Assembly: GCA_040219085.1 (NCBI GenBank)
Contig: JAVJTC010000027.1
Coordinates: forward strand, 62,001 to 126,000
Direction: 5' to 3'
DNA from: Acidimicrobiales bacterium
GTDB lineage: Bacteria; Actinomycetota; Acidimicrobiia; Acidimicrobiales; JAVJTC01
DNA: 64,000 bases
Part shown: one piece after another, positions 49,317 to 57,959 of the stretch
How the letters are laid out: each line of letters opens with the position of its first letter
Numbering within the stretch: the first letter of the stretch is position 1
Notes under the pieces: model-generated
What the model saw: only the letters and a program-made list of their open reading frames with translations
What the model was told of the DNA's origin: nothing
Databases searched by the model: none
Position numbers and translations under genes: made by a program

Positions 49317-50924
49317 TCAGTCCCGACTCATGCGGCGCTGCTCGGAGCGCCGCTCCGACTCGAGGCGTTCCAGGTCGGCCTCAGGTGAGAGATCGACGTA
49401 CTTCATCATCTCGGCCACTGCGGGATGGCCGGCTTCGGACTCGATGAGCCGGTACATCTCCTGTCCCACGTGGCGGTAGGCGGGGTGCCCCTGCGTCGAT
49501 GTGCGCAACTCGATGAGATGCATCGCCTCGCGGGCGTTCATCTGCATGACGAACCGGACCTTGTAGGCGAGCGCGACGGCGTAGGCGGCCTGCTCCGGGT
49601 AGCCGTCGTCGAGCGCCTCCCACAGTGCAGCGGAGCGGTCCATCGCCCGGTCGAAACCCGCTGTCATGCCCGCCAGGTCCACAGCCTCGGGCCGCGTGTA
49701 GCCGTTGCCGGGCGTGAGGCGCTGCCACTCGATCGTGAGCATGCGGTGACGCTGCAGATCTCTGAACGCCCCGTAGTCGGCCAGCACGTCGAAGCGGTAG
49801 GTCGGTCGTTCCAGTGCTCTACCGGGCTTGTGGCGACGGTTGCGACGGTCGCCGACGTAGGCGCGCACCACGGCCATCCGGTCGTCGACGCTCATCGCCC
49901 GCACGAGACTCTCGAGTTGGCGCTCGGGGAGGTCGCTGTGGGCGTACAACATCGATGCCACGAGCTTGATCTCGCCCTCTGGGTCGTGGTCGACGAGCGT
50001 CACCGTGGGCGCCGGGTCCGGGTTGACCGTGGCCAGGAGGTCTCCGGCTACGGCCTGCATCCGCTCGTCGACGTCGGCGAGATAGTTGCTCGCCGCCACA
50101 CCCCGGTCCTCGAGGTCCACCCGGCGCAGGAACGACGGGATCACCTTGCGCAGCTCGGCGAGCATGAGGGTGGCGTAGTGGCGGGCCTCGGGAAGCGGGT
50201 GGGCCCGCATGCGCAGCAGGAGGTTCTCGTAGCCCTGACCGGAGCCGTAGATGCCGACGTTGGACAGCGAGGCCGCGGGCAGCATGCCCCGGACGGCGTC
50301 GAAGGCCTTCGCCCTGATCGCCTGGCGGTACACGAAGTCGCTGTCGTCGGAGGTCTTGGGGATCCGGGCGCGGAACCAGTCCTGCATGATCGGAACGGCT
50401 TCGGAGTACGCGTCGAAGATCCGGTCCATGTCCGCCACGTAGCGGGTTCCGAGGTGCGAACGGGCCACGTCGGGATCCCGCCAGTACCGGTATCGCCCGC
50501 CGAGGCGTGTGTCGTAGGCGATGTAGCGCGTCGACTGCTCGAGGTACGACATGAGCCGACCCCATTCGAGAACCTTCGTCAGGACGTTCGACGCCTGCTC
50601 GCACGCCAGGTGCACGCCGCCCAGCTGGGCAACCGAGTCGTCGCCGTACTCGAGGAAGACACGGTCATAGAGCTGCTCGGCGCGCTCCAACCCCATGGTG
50701 GCGTCGATCGTGTCATCGCCGGTGATGTCGAGGTCGCCGACGAACTCGTCAAGGAACAGGCGTCGCAGGCTCTTCGAGCTGCGGGAGTAGCGCGCGAACA
50801 GGGCGCCCTTGACGACCTCGGGGAGGTTGACGAGCGCGAATACCGGCTGGTCGAGGTTCGTGAAGTACCGCCGGAGCACGTCGGTCTCGGGCTCGGAGAA
50901 CTCCTCGGCGACGTAGAGGGTCAC
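49317..50924 (-). CDS. thyX: Double-length ThyX-like protein (flavin-dependent thymidylate synthase family)
   Basis: A 535-residue protein about twice the usual ThyX length (220-250), with two ThyX-like halves. The first half holds WGRLMSYLEQSTRYIAYD (E129, S131, R133, Y134), matching the second part of the ThyX RHRxxSxNExSxR signature but lacking its RH. The second half holds FRDLQRHRMLTIEWQRL (R392-H393-R394), matching the first part but lacking the Ser/Asn/Glu. Long ThyX-type proteins of this size are known in some bacteria. Whether it makes dTMP is uncertain. GTG 50924 lies 8 bases after TACTCT, so it is probably leaderless. Confidence 0.78.
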   Translation of the reverse strand: MTLYVAEEFSEPETDVLRRYFTNLDQPVFALVNLPEVVKGALFARYSRSSKSLRRLFLDEFVGDLDITGDDTIDATMGLERAEQLYDRVFLEYGDDSVAQLGGVHLACEQASNVLTKVLEWGRLMSYLEQSTRYIAYDTRLGGRYRYWRDPDVARSHLGTRYVADMDRIFDAYSEAVPIMQDWFRARIPKTSDDSDFVYRQAIRAKAFDAVRGMLPAASLSNVGIYGSGQGYENLLLRMRAHPLPEARHYATLMLAELRKVIPSFLRRVDLEDRGVAASNYLADVDERMQAVAGDLLATVNPDPAPTVTLVDHDPEGEIKLVASMLYAHSDLPERQLESLVRAMSVDDRMAVVRAYVGDRRNRRHKPGRALERPTYRFDVLADYGAFRDLQRHRMLTIEWQRLTPGNGYTRPEAVDLAGMTAGFDRAMDRSAALWEALDDGYPEQAAYAVALAYKVRFVMQMNAREAMHLIELRTSTQGHPAYRHVGQEMYRLIESEAGHPAVAEMMKYVDLSPEADLERLESERRSEQRRMSRD

Positions 50925-50932
50925 GGGCGGCG

Positions 50933-50938
50933 AGAGTA
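50933..50938 (-). promoter_or_regulatory. Candidate -10 (TACTCT) of the long ThyX gene
   Basis: TACTCT on the minus strand ends 8 bases before GTG 50924. Confidence 0.4.
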
Positions 50939-50994
50939 GGACGGCATGGCCCCGACGCGGCGGATGCCCCGTGCTTCAGCGTGACGACGCATGG

Positions 50995-52188
50995 TCAGGC
51001 GGAGTCGGAGGCCGCGTCGAACTCGTCGGCGGCGTCGGAGCGAAGCGCGTCGTCGAGCCACACGTCGACCAGCGTGGACGCCAGGATCTTCGCACCGTCG
51101 ATCACGGCGGCGTCCCCGCTCGGCGACGCTGCGTACCCGGCGAAGCGTTCGGTGTGGATCGACACGTCATGGGGAGCTGCGGCGATCATGGGGTGGATCG
51201 ACGGCACGGCGTAGCTGACGTCGCCCATGTCGGTGGAGCCCTGGACGCGGGTCCGCGCTGTCGGCTCCTTCATCTCACGGCCGAGCTGTCTCGCGTTCGA
51301 GACGAACGCTGCGAGGAGCGCCCGGTTGTCGATCATGTCGGCGTAGCGGCGGCCCTGGGCCTCGATCGAGCAGGTGCAACCTGTCGCGGTGGCTCCAGAG
51401 CGCAGCGCGGCCTGCACGCGGGCGCAGAGCTCGTCGAGCCCACCGAGCGTCGGTGAGCGCACGTACCACTCCGTCTCGGCCCGCGCCGGGACGATGTTGG
51501 GCTTCTCCCCGCCATGGGTGATCACACCGTGGACCCGCTCGGAGTCGGTCATGTGTTGGCGGAGCGCGGCGACACCCATGTAGCCGAGAACAGCGGCGTC
51601 GAGCGCGTTGCGTCCCACATGGGGCGCCGCGGCCGCGTGAGCCTCGGCACCGGTGTAGGTGGCCCGGAGCTGGTCGATGGCGAGCGTCGACATCGTGGTC
51701 AGGTCCCGACCCGACGGGTGGACCATCAAGGCGGCGTCCACGCCTTCGAAGGCGCCGCGCTCGACCATGAAGACCTTGCCGCCACCACCCTCTTCGGCCG
51801 GTGTTCCGAACACCTTCACGGTGCACCCGAGTTCGTCGGCCACGGTGGCCGCGGCGAGGCCCGCCCCGAGTCCGGACGCGGCGATGATGTTGTGGCCACA
51901 CGCGTGGCCCAGCCCCGGCAGGGCGTCGTACTCGCAGATCACGCCGACGGTGGGCCCGTCGGTGCCCGCTGTCGCGACGAATGCCGTGTCGAGTCCGAAC
52001 GCGTGGGCCTCGACCGCGAGGCCGGCGCCGTCGAGCACCTCCACGAGGACGTCGTGCGCATGGTGCTCCTCGAAACACAACTCGGGATTGGCCCAGATGT
52101 CGTGGGACACCCCCAGAAGCTGCTCGGTGCGCTCGTCCACGACACCATGGAGTCGCTTCTTCAGATCGGAGGTCCCGCTGCCGCTCAT
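50995..52188 (-). CDS. M20-family amidohydrolase/peptidase (AbgB/amidohydrolase-like)
   Basis: A 397-residue cytoplasmic metallohydrolase. The metal region is VGVICEYDALPGLGHACGHNIIAASGLGAG, TPAEEGGGGKVFMVERGAFEGVDAALMVHP supplies the catalytic Glu, and STDMGDVSYAVPSIHPMI the C-terminal metal side. The dimerisation insert contains ATYTGAEAHAAAAPHVGRNALDA. It most resembles aminobenzoyl-glutamate or N-acyl-amino-acid hydrolases. The exact substrate is unknown. ATG 52188 lies 6 bases after TAGATT, so it is likely leaderless. Confidence 0.88.
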   Translation of the reverse strand: MSGSGTSDLKKRLHGVVDERTEQLLGVSHDIWANPELCFEEHHAHDVLVEVLDGAGLAVEAHAFGLDTAFVATAGTDGPTVGVICEYDALPGLGHACGHNIIAASGLGAGLAAATVADELGCTVKVFGTPAEEGGGGKVFMVERGAFEGVDAALMVHPSGRDLTTMSTLAIDQLRATYTGAEAHAAAAPHVGRNALDAAVLGYMGVAALRQHMTDSERVHGVITHGGEKPNIVPARAETEWYVRSPTLGGLDELCARVQAALRSGATATGCTCSIEAQGRRYADMIDNRALLAAFVSNARQLGREMKEPTARTRVQGSTDMGDVSYAVPSIHPMIAAAPHDVSIHTERFAGYAASPSGDAAVIDGAKILASTLVDVWLDDALRSDAADEFDAASDSA

Positions 52189-52194
52189 CGGCCC

Positions 52195-52200
52195 AATCTA
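52195..52200 (-). promoter_or_regulatory. Candidate -10 (TAGATT) of the M20 gene
   Basis: TAGATT on the minus strand ends 6 bases before ATG 52188. Confidence 0.45.
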
Positions 52201-52234
52201 TCCGCCGGGGCCGGGCGGGCAGGGGTCTGCCGGC

Positions 52235-52849
52235 TCAGACCACGAGCCGCAGCGCGCCCGGCTCGATGCGCACCGCGATGTCGCGGAACCGGCCGACAGC
52301 GGTGCCGTCGAGGTGGATGTCGAGTGGGGGGTCGAAGGCGAACGTCTGTGCCGTCGTGCGTCTCAGCGAGATGCCCGGGTGCGGCACATGATCACCCGGT
52401 CCGAGACGCCGACGGATCCTGAGACGGGTGACGAGATCGGGGTCTGCGTCGAGCACGTCCAGTCGACCGTCACCGGGGTGACCCGCGGGCGCGACCCTCC
52501 ATGGCCCCCGGAGTGGGGCGTTCATGACGGCCACCACGCGGCCATGCCACCAGCTCCGCCGCGCGATCAGATGGGCGACGAACCAGTGCAGCCGGCCGTC
52601 GCAGAGGACCGAACCCAGGTCGCAGGTCACGTGGGTGGCCTCGGGCGAATCGAGTCGGGCACGATCGCCGCGGCCACCCAGGGTCCGGCACAGATCACCC
52701 CCGAGTAGCGCGAGCACGGGAATCTCGCGGTTCTCCCGGCGCGCCCCGGTCACGACCTCCCTGGCCTCGGCATCGCTGGACACGATCACCGCGCCCGGAG
52801 GCAGTGCGCCCGTCCCACCCCAGTCCTCGCCGCGCCGAACTCCCATCAC
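52235..52849 (-). CDS. Degenerate diacylglycerol/lipid-kinase-like protein
   Basis: A 204-residue protein, clearly shorter than YegS/DagK lipid kinases (about 300). The C-terminal part fits that family: VVAVMNAPLRGPWRVAPAGHPGDGRLDVLDADPD parallels the conserved N-...-G-..-APxAxxxDGxLDV segment, and IHLDGTAVGRFRDIAVRIEPGALRLVV parallels the end of the kinase. The ATP-binding GGDGT motif is replaced by LLGGDLCRTLGG, and the first N-terminal subdomain is mostly missing. It may be inactive or act on another substrate. The start GTG 52849 overlaps the helY stop as GTGA; ATG 52846 is the next codon. Confidence 0.6.
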   Translation of the reverse strand: MMGVRRGEDWGGTGALPPGAVIVSSDAEAREVVTGARRENREIPVLALLGGDLCRTLGGRGDRARLDSPEATHVTCDLGSVLCDGRLHWFVAHLIARRSWWHGRVVAVMNAPLRGPWRVAPAGHPGDGRLDVLDADPDLVTRLRIRRRLGPGDHVPHPGISLRRTTAQTFAFDPPLDIHLDGTAVGRFRDIAVRIEPGALRLVV

Positions 52850-55410
52850 GTGTCGGCGTCCGTGACGCCGGCCTCCTCGTCCTCGGCGTCCTCTTCGTCG
52901 CCCACCTCGAAACGCGCCGACACCACGCCGCGGTCGAGACGACGGACAGCGTCCCGTGCCGCGATCCCCACGCCGCCGGTCGGCACGCCCTCGAGCTGTC
53001 GGAGGAGATCGACCAGTATCCGGACGTTGCGGACGAAGTCACCACCGGTCATCTCGCCCGGTAGGCAGGCCTCGAAGCTCTCACCAGCGGCCCACCGTCG
53101 TGCCGCGAGGGCGAATGCACTGTCGGGAGCGCGGGTGACGGGCTCACCGAGCGCGGTGGTCTCGTCGTGCGCCAGCGCGCCGGCGAGCTGGGCGAGCTGC
53201 TCCCAGCGCTGCGCCAGATCGGCGGTCGGCCAGGTGGTGGGCGGTGCCGGCTCGGCGGACCGGTGTTCGTAGGTGATGCACGAGACGACGGCCGCCAGAT
53301 CCGCACCGTCGAGCCGGACGAGGACACCTGCGCGCAGGGCCTCGGCAACCAGCAGGTCGCACTCGTGGTAGATCCTCGCCAGGCGTTCGCCCTCGGGGGT
53401 GAGCCGCTCGCCGTCACGAACGTAGCCACGTGCCCCGAGGATGGCCACGAGCGCGTCGAATCGTGCGGCGATGGTGCCCCTGCGGTGACCCAGACGGCTC
53501 TCCAGGCGGTCCAGGCGGGACCTGAGCTTGCGACAACGGCGATCGGCCGCGACGTGGTCGTCGAGATCAGGACATCCTGCGACGCCCGAAGGGGGTTCGG
53601 TCGGCGGCGCCGGCAGTCCTTCGGCCAGTCGGGCTGCGAGGAGGTCGCCCATCTCCGCGAGGAACTCCGGTGACGACGGGTTGTAGGGCTGAACCACCTC
53701 GACCCGGCCGAGGGCGCTCACGGGTCGGCCCACCTCCGCGTCGGTGAAGGTCACAGGGACCGTGTCGACCGTCGCCGACGTGACCCTGACCGCTCCCCCG
53801 CCCCGTTGCGCGACGCTCGCCACGACGACGGTCCGCCCGTCCGGCGCATCGACGATGTCGCCTGGGCGCAGAGCAGCGAGCGACTCCTGCACGGCCACGG
53901 CGTTGCGGCCACCCGCCGGGTTCTGTTTCAGCCACTCGTCGATGTCGCCCAACTCACAGAGGCGCACGCGTTCCGCATCGGCGAGTTCGCGACGAATGCG
54001 GTCGACCCTCTCCTCGTCGTGGACCACGCCGCTGTCGGTCTGGAACTGGGCGAGTGACCGCCCCAGGACGGCATGGACCTCGTCGGGGCGCAGCCGGCGG
54101 ATCAGGTTCGCCGTCATGTTGTAGTTGGGCCGGAACGCGGACCGGAGTTCGAAGTCCCGGCTCATGGCGAGGCGGGCCACACGATCGAAGTCGACCCACG
54201 GCGACCACGCCACGACGGCGGTTCCCTCGTCGTCTATGCCGCGTCGGCCGGCCCGACCGGTCAGCTGGGTGAACTCGGCGGGGGTCAGCGTCTCGTGCGT
54301 CTCACCGGTGAACTTCGTGAGTCGGTCGATCACCACCGATCGTGCGGGCATGTTCACACCGAGAGCGAGCGTCTCGGTGGCGTAGACCACCCGGACGAGT
54401 CCCGCGGTGAAGCACTCCTCGACCGCCTCCTTGAAGGGCGGAACCATTCCCGCGTGATGGGCGGCGACCCCCACCCCCATCGCGGCCCTGAAACGTGCGA
54501 AGCCGAGGACCGCGAGGTCCTCGGGCTCGAGGCGGGCGGCGTGGGCCATGACGATGGCATCGATCGCGGCGGCCTCGTCGGCGGTGGTGAGATCAGCTCC
54601 GGCGTCGAGGGCGCGTCCCATGGCCTCGTCGCAGCCGGCGCGACTGAACACGAAGTGGATCACCGGCAGCAGACCGCGCCGCTCGAGCTCCGCGATCAGG
54701 GCCAGCCGGTCCGGGGGGTACCAGCGGCGTCGCCGCCCCCGCATCTGTTGGTCGTCGAGTTGGCGTCCCCGCGGGTCGGGCCGCCCCTTCTTCAGGACGT
54801 CCCGCAGCGTGACGGTGTGGCGCGAGCGGTCACCGACGGCGATGAGCGACTCGAGGCGGACAGGACGGCGACTCTCGGTGACGACGTCGGTGGGGCCCCG
54901 CACGGTGCGGATCCACTCGGCGATCTCGGCCACGTTGGAGATCGTCGCCGACAGGGCGACGAGACGAACCGACTGGGGACAGTGGACGATGATCTCCTCC
55001 CAGACCGGCCCCCTGTAGGCATCGGCGAGGTAGTGGACCTCGTCGAGGACGATCCAGCCGAGTCGATCGAGGGCGGGTGAGTCCGCGTAGATCATGTTCC
55101 GCAGGACCTCGGTCGTCATCACGACGACGGGCGCATCACCGTTGATGCTGTTGTCACCGGTCAACAGCCCGACGGCGTCCGTGCCGAGTCGCTCGGCGAG
55201 GTCACGGTACTTCTGGTTCGACAGGGCCTTGATCGGTGTCGTGTAGAACGCTCGCTCGCCGCATGCCAGCGCACGGGCGACGGCGTGCTCAGCGACGACG
55301 GTCTTGCCGGAGCCGGTCGGTGCGGACACGACGACCGAACGGTCGGCGTCGATCGCCGCGAGTGCCTCGACCTGGAAGCGGTCGAGCGTGAAGTCGTGCC
55401 CGTCAGCCAC
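52846..55410 (-). CDS. helY: Ski2/Mtr4-like DEAD/DEAH RNA helicase (HelY)
   Basis: An 854-residue superfamily 2 helicase. The N-terminal motor shows LDRFQVEALAAIDADRSVVVSAPTGSGKTVVAEHAVA (motif I), TTPIKALSNQKYRDL (Ia), WIVLDEVHYLADAYRGPVWEE (II) and LVALSATISN (III). The second domain has VVYATETLALGVNMPARSVVID and FTQLTGRAGRRGID (VI). The remaining ~400 residues form an arch/winged-helix/ratchet-like region as in Mtr4 and mycobacterial HelY. GTG 55410 starts 8 bases inside the tatC end and gives the expected N-terminus. The tatC-helY order is the one found in mycobacteria. Confidence 0.92.
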   Translation of the reverse strand: MADGHDFTLDRFQVEALAAIDADRSVVVSAPTGSGKTVVAEHAVARALACGERAFYTTPIKALSNQKYRDLAERLGTDAVGLLTGDNSINGDAPVVVMTTEVLRNMIYADSPALDRLGWIVLDEVHYLADAYRGPVWEEIIVHCPQSVRLVALSATISNVAEIAEWIRTVRGPTDVVTESRRPVRLESLIAVGDRSRHTVTLRDVLKKGRPDPRGRQLDDQQMRGRRRRWYPPDRLALIAELERRGLLPVIHFVFSRAGCDEAMGRALDAGADLTTADEAAAIDAIVMAHAARLEPEDLAVLGFARFRAAMGVGVAAHHAGMVPPFKEAVEECFTAGLVRVVYATETLALGVNMPARSVVIDRLTKFTGETHETLTPAEFTQLTGRAGRRGIDDEGTAVVAWSPWVDFDRVARLAMSRDFELRSAFRPNYNMTANLIRRLRPDEVHAVLGRSLAQFQTDSGVVHDEERVDRIRRELADAERVRLCELGDIDEWLKQNPAGGRNAVAVQESLAALRPGDIVDAPDGRTVVVASVAQRGGGAVRVTSATVDTVPVTFTDAEVGRPVSALGRVEVVQPYNPSSPEFLAEMGDLLAARLAEGLPAPPTEPPSGVAGCPDLDDHVAADRRCRKLRSRLDRLESRLGHRRGTIAARFDALVAILGARGYVRDGERLTPEGERLARIYHECDLLVAEALRAGVLVRLDGADLAAVVSCITYEHRSAEPAPPTTWPTADLAQRWEQLAQLAGALAHDETTALGEPVTRAPDSAFALAARRWAAGESFEACLPGEMTGGDFVRNVRILVDLLRQLEGVPTGGVGIAARDAVRRLDRGVVSARFEVGDEEDAEDEEAGVTDADT

Positions 55411-56203
55411 TCTGGACGGGTTCGCCTCGACGTCGCCGACGCCGGTCCCGGACCCGACCGTAGATGATCGCCATCTCATAGAAGATGTACATCGGCACCG
55501 ACAGCACGAGGAGCGTGATGGGGTCGCCGCTGGGGGTGAGTACGGCAACGAGGACGACGATGCCGATGATGGCGTAGTGGCGCCCCGACCGCAGCGTCGT
55601 GTGGTGGACGAGTCCCGCGAGCTGGAGGAAGACGAGGACGATCGGGAACTCGAAGCCGATCCCGAACGCGATCATCATCTTCACGACGAAACCCAGGTAG
55701 GCCTGCGGCTGAAAGACATTGACGAGATCGTCCCCGCCGATGTCGGTGAGGAACTCGAGCGCCCGGGGGATGCTCCAGTAGGCGAGGCCGGCGCCCATGA
55801 CGAACAGCGCGGTGCCGAGGATGACGAACGTGGCTGCGTAACGCCTCTCGTGGGGGTAGAGAGCCGGGACGATGAAACGCCAGACCTGGAACAAGATGAC
55901 CGGTATCGCCAATGCGATACCTCCGTATCCGGCCACGGTCATGCGCACCGTGAAGCCACCGAGCGGCTCGGTGTTGAGCAGTCGGCACTGCTGGGCCACC
56001 CCGTTCTCGTCAGGGAACGAGAAGTCGCTCACGTCGCAGTAGGGGTCCAGCAGGATGTCGAAGATCTGCGGGTAGAGAATCCAACAGGCGATCGCGCCGG
56101 CGGCGATGGCGATCACCGAGATGATGAAGCGCTGGCGGAACTCGGCGAGATGTTCGAGGATCGACATCCGGCCGCCCTCGAGCGATTCGACGTCCTCGCT
56201 CAT
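55403..56203 (-). CDS. tatC: Sec-independent protein translocase TatC
   Basis: A 266-residue membrane protein with six helices. The N-terminal SILEHLAEFRQRFIISVIAIAAGAIAC is the TatC signature, where the E-L-R region binds the twin-arginine signal. Later hallmarks are VWRFIVPALYPHERRYA, PQAYLGFVVKMMIAFGIGFEFPIVLVFL and LTPSGDPITLLVLSVPMYIFYEMAI. ATG 56203 is used; a GTG two codons upstream (56209) is possible. It lies between tatA/B and helY and overlaps helY by 8 bases. Confidence 0.95.
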   Translation of the reverse strand: MSEDVESLEGGRMSILEHLAEFRQRFIISVIAIAAGAIACWILYPQIFDILLDPYCDVSDFSFPDENGVAQQCRLLNTEPLGGFTVRMTVAGYGGIALAIPVILFQVWRFIVPALYPHERRYAATFVILGTALFVMGAGLAYWSIPRALEFLTDIGGDDLVNVFQPQAYLGFVVKMMIAFGIGFEFPIVLVFLQLAGLVHHTTLRSGRHYAIIGIVVLVAVLTPSGDPITLLVLSVPMYIFYEMAIIYGRVRDRRRRRRGEPVQSG

Positions 56204-56243
56204 CGACACGGCGCGCCCGTCCGGTGCCGCCTACCCATCACGT

Positions 56244-56675
56244 TCAGGAGGAACGATCGGCGTCGTCGGAAGCCGCGTCGTCGGGCTCACCGGACGCCGC
56301 GTACATCCCGGCAGCCTCGGCGGTGCTCACCGCAGGGTCCCCGGTTCCACTGCCGCTGTCAGCCGGTGGCGGCGTGGCGGAGTCGGCTGCGGACGCGGCA
56401 TCGTCGGCTTGGGCCGCAGTCGAGGCATCGGCGGCGGGCGTGGTGGCGCCTCCGGCCTCGCTCGAGACGGCCTTGGCCCCCCTGTCGCGTGCCTCGACCT
56501 CGAACGCGTCGTCCATGGCGGCCTTCATCTCACGCTGGAATCCGGTCGAGACCTTGCGGAGTTCGGTGAGGGTCTTCGCTGTCTGGCGGGCGGCGCCCGG
56601 GAGTTTGGTCGGCCCGAGCACCAGGAGGGCGACGAGCAGGATCACCATGAGCTCACCGGTCCCGACGTTGAACAT
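56244..56675 (-). CDS. tatA: TatA/TatB-type translocase subunit
   Basis: A 143-residue protein with the TatA/B N-terminus: [36 protein letters not shown] (one helix, hinge GPTKLP, amphipathic helix). The GP before the loop is more TatB-like than the FG of many TatA proteins, so which role it plays is open; it may serve both. The C-terminal ~80 residues are a disordered Ala/Asp/Pro tail, longer than in most TatA. ATG 56675 lies 6 bases after TAGGCT. It is first of tat-tatC-helY-lipid-kinase-like. Confidence 0.88.
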   Translation of the reverse strand: MFNVGTGELMVILLVALLVLGPTKLPGAARQTAKTLTELRKVSTGFQREMKAAMDDAFEVEARDRGAKAVSSEAGGATTPAADASTAAQADDAASAADSATPPPADSGSGTGDPAVSTAEAAGMYAASGEPDDAASDDADRSS

Positions 56676-56681
56676 GTGGCA

Positions 56682-56687
56682 AGCCTA
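56682..56687 (-). promoter_or_regulatory. Candidate -10 (TAGGCT) of the tat-helY operon
   Basis: TAGGCT on the minus strand ends 6 bases before the ATG of the TatA/B gene. Confidence 0.45.
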
Positions 56688-56734
56688 CCTGTGGTCGGGT
56701 CCGGAGGCGGACCGCCCTGGCCTACCCGGAACAG

Positions 56735-57082
56735 CTACGGGGAGAGCCCGGTATCGGTGGCGAGTTGGGCCATGGCACGCGTCAACTCGGCCTCGTCGGC
56801 GAGCAGATCGTGGAACGCGAGGAGGTCGTCGTGGGTGAGGGGCCGGCTCTCGGCGAACACGAGATGCTCCACCGGCTCGTCACAGGAGGACTCGTGGACG
56901 CCCGATGCCAGCAGAAGGTCGACCGTGTGGCGCTCCGCGAGCTTCTCGACCGGCGCCTCACACACGGGGCAGTCGAAGTGGTATTCACCCGACCCGTCGG
57001 GTCCTGTGATCCGGACCGACATCTCGGCGGTCGTCAGTTCGACGTCACCGCACGTCGGGCAGCTTGCGCGAATCCTGGCCAC
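56735..57082 (-). CDS. Small CxxC zinc-ribbon-like protein
   Basis: A 115-residue soluble protein. Two Cys pairs, [12 protein letters not shown] (about 7-15) and [12 protein letters not shown] (about 37-47), should form one zinc ribbon. [15 protein letters not shown] lies between them. The C-terminal helices ([26 protein letters not shown]) are acidic and may mediate an interaction. I recognise no named family; the type is common in actinobacteria. The GTG at 57082 has the strong Shine-Dalgarno GGAAGGAGG a few bases upstream, which fixes the start. Confidence 0.72.
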   Translation of the reverse strand: MARIRASCPTCGDVELTTAEMSVRITGPDGSGEYHFDCPVCEAPVEKLAERHTVDLLLASGVHESSCDEPVEHLVFAESRPLTHDDLLAFHDLLADEAELTRAMAQLATDTGLSP

Positions 57083-57190
57083 GTGAGCCTCCTTCCGGTA
57101 CATCAATCGGCACGTGTATGCGTCGTCTTGAGGGCCGCGGGGGTTCGATGTGTCGACCCGGGTTGCCGTCGGCCCCGAGGTGCGGCGACG

Positions 57191-57937
57191 ATGGCGGCTG
57201 TGGCCCGCCGCATAGACCCCCTGCGAGCACCGCCCATCGCGTTCGCACACCGCGGCGCGATGGCCCACGCCCCCGAGAACACCCTCGAAGCCTTCTCCCT
57301 GGCCCTCGAGATGGGTGCCACGGGGCTCGAGAGTGACGTGTGGGTGAGCCGCGACGGAGCGGCCGTACTCGACCACGACGGCGAGTTCGGCTGGTGGCCG
57401 AGGAAACGCTCCATCGCGGCGACCGACAGGATGGACCTCCCCGACCACATGCCCACGCTCGAGGAGCTCTTCGTCACCTGTGGCGTCGACTTCGAACTGT
57501 CCCTGGATGTGAAGACCGAGGAGGCTGTCGCAGCGACGGTCGACGTCGTGAAGGCCGTGGCCGCCCGCCACGACCCCACTCTCGCCTCGCGGGTGTGGCT
57601 GTGCCATCCGGACCTGGAGACGGTCGCGGAGTGGCGGGAACGCTTCGACGGCGTGCGAATCGTGCACTCGACCCGTCTTCGATCGATCGACGGTGGCCCC
57701 GAACGTCACGCCGCGACACTCGCCGAACGAGGCATCGACGCCTGCAACATGCACCGCAGCGACTGGACCGGCGGCCTGACCACGCTCTACCACCGCTTCG
57801 GCATCCTGGCGTTCGGTTGGGACGCGCAACACGAGAGGATGTTGCGCGAGCTCATCGAAGCCGGGATCGACGCTGTCTACTCCGATTTCGTCGACCGGAT
57901 GACCACAGTCGTCGCTGAGTTCGACTCTCCGCTCTGA
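57191..57937 (+). CDS. Glycerophosphodiester phosphodiesterase (GDPD) family protein
   Basis: A 248-residue TIM-barrel phosphodiesterase. Family features: [51 protein letters not shown] gives the HRG...PENT...E.D metal and catalytic site. [21 protein letters not shown] and the end region [30 protein letters not shown] are typical. It lacks a signal peptide, so it is cytoplasmic. It would hydrolyse glycerophosphodiesters to glycerol 3-phosphate and an alcohol. It is the only plus-strand gene among the surrounding minus-strand genes. Confidence 0.88.
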   Translation: MAAVARRIDPLRAPPIAFAHRGAMAHAPENTLEAFSLALEMGATGLESDVWVSRDGAAVLDHDGEFGWWPRKRSIAATDRMDLPDHMPTLEELFVTCGVDFELSLDVKTEEAVAATVDVVKAVAARHDPTLASRVWLCHPDLETVAEWRERFDGVRIVHSTRLRSIDGGPERHAATLAERGIDACNMHRSDWTGGLTTLYHRFGILAFGWDAQHERMLRELIEAGIDAVYSDFVDRMTTVVAEFDSPL

Positions 57938-57959
57938 CGATCGAGGCGCGGTCGCCGGC

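Noticed and set aside
49191-49320. Possible c-di-AMP (ydaO-type) riboswitch before the LysM/SLT gene
   Set aside because: Related genes in actinobacteria often have one, but the conserved blocks are missing and the leader is too short if TAGCTT is the promoter. Only the SD hairpin was kept.
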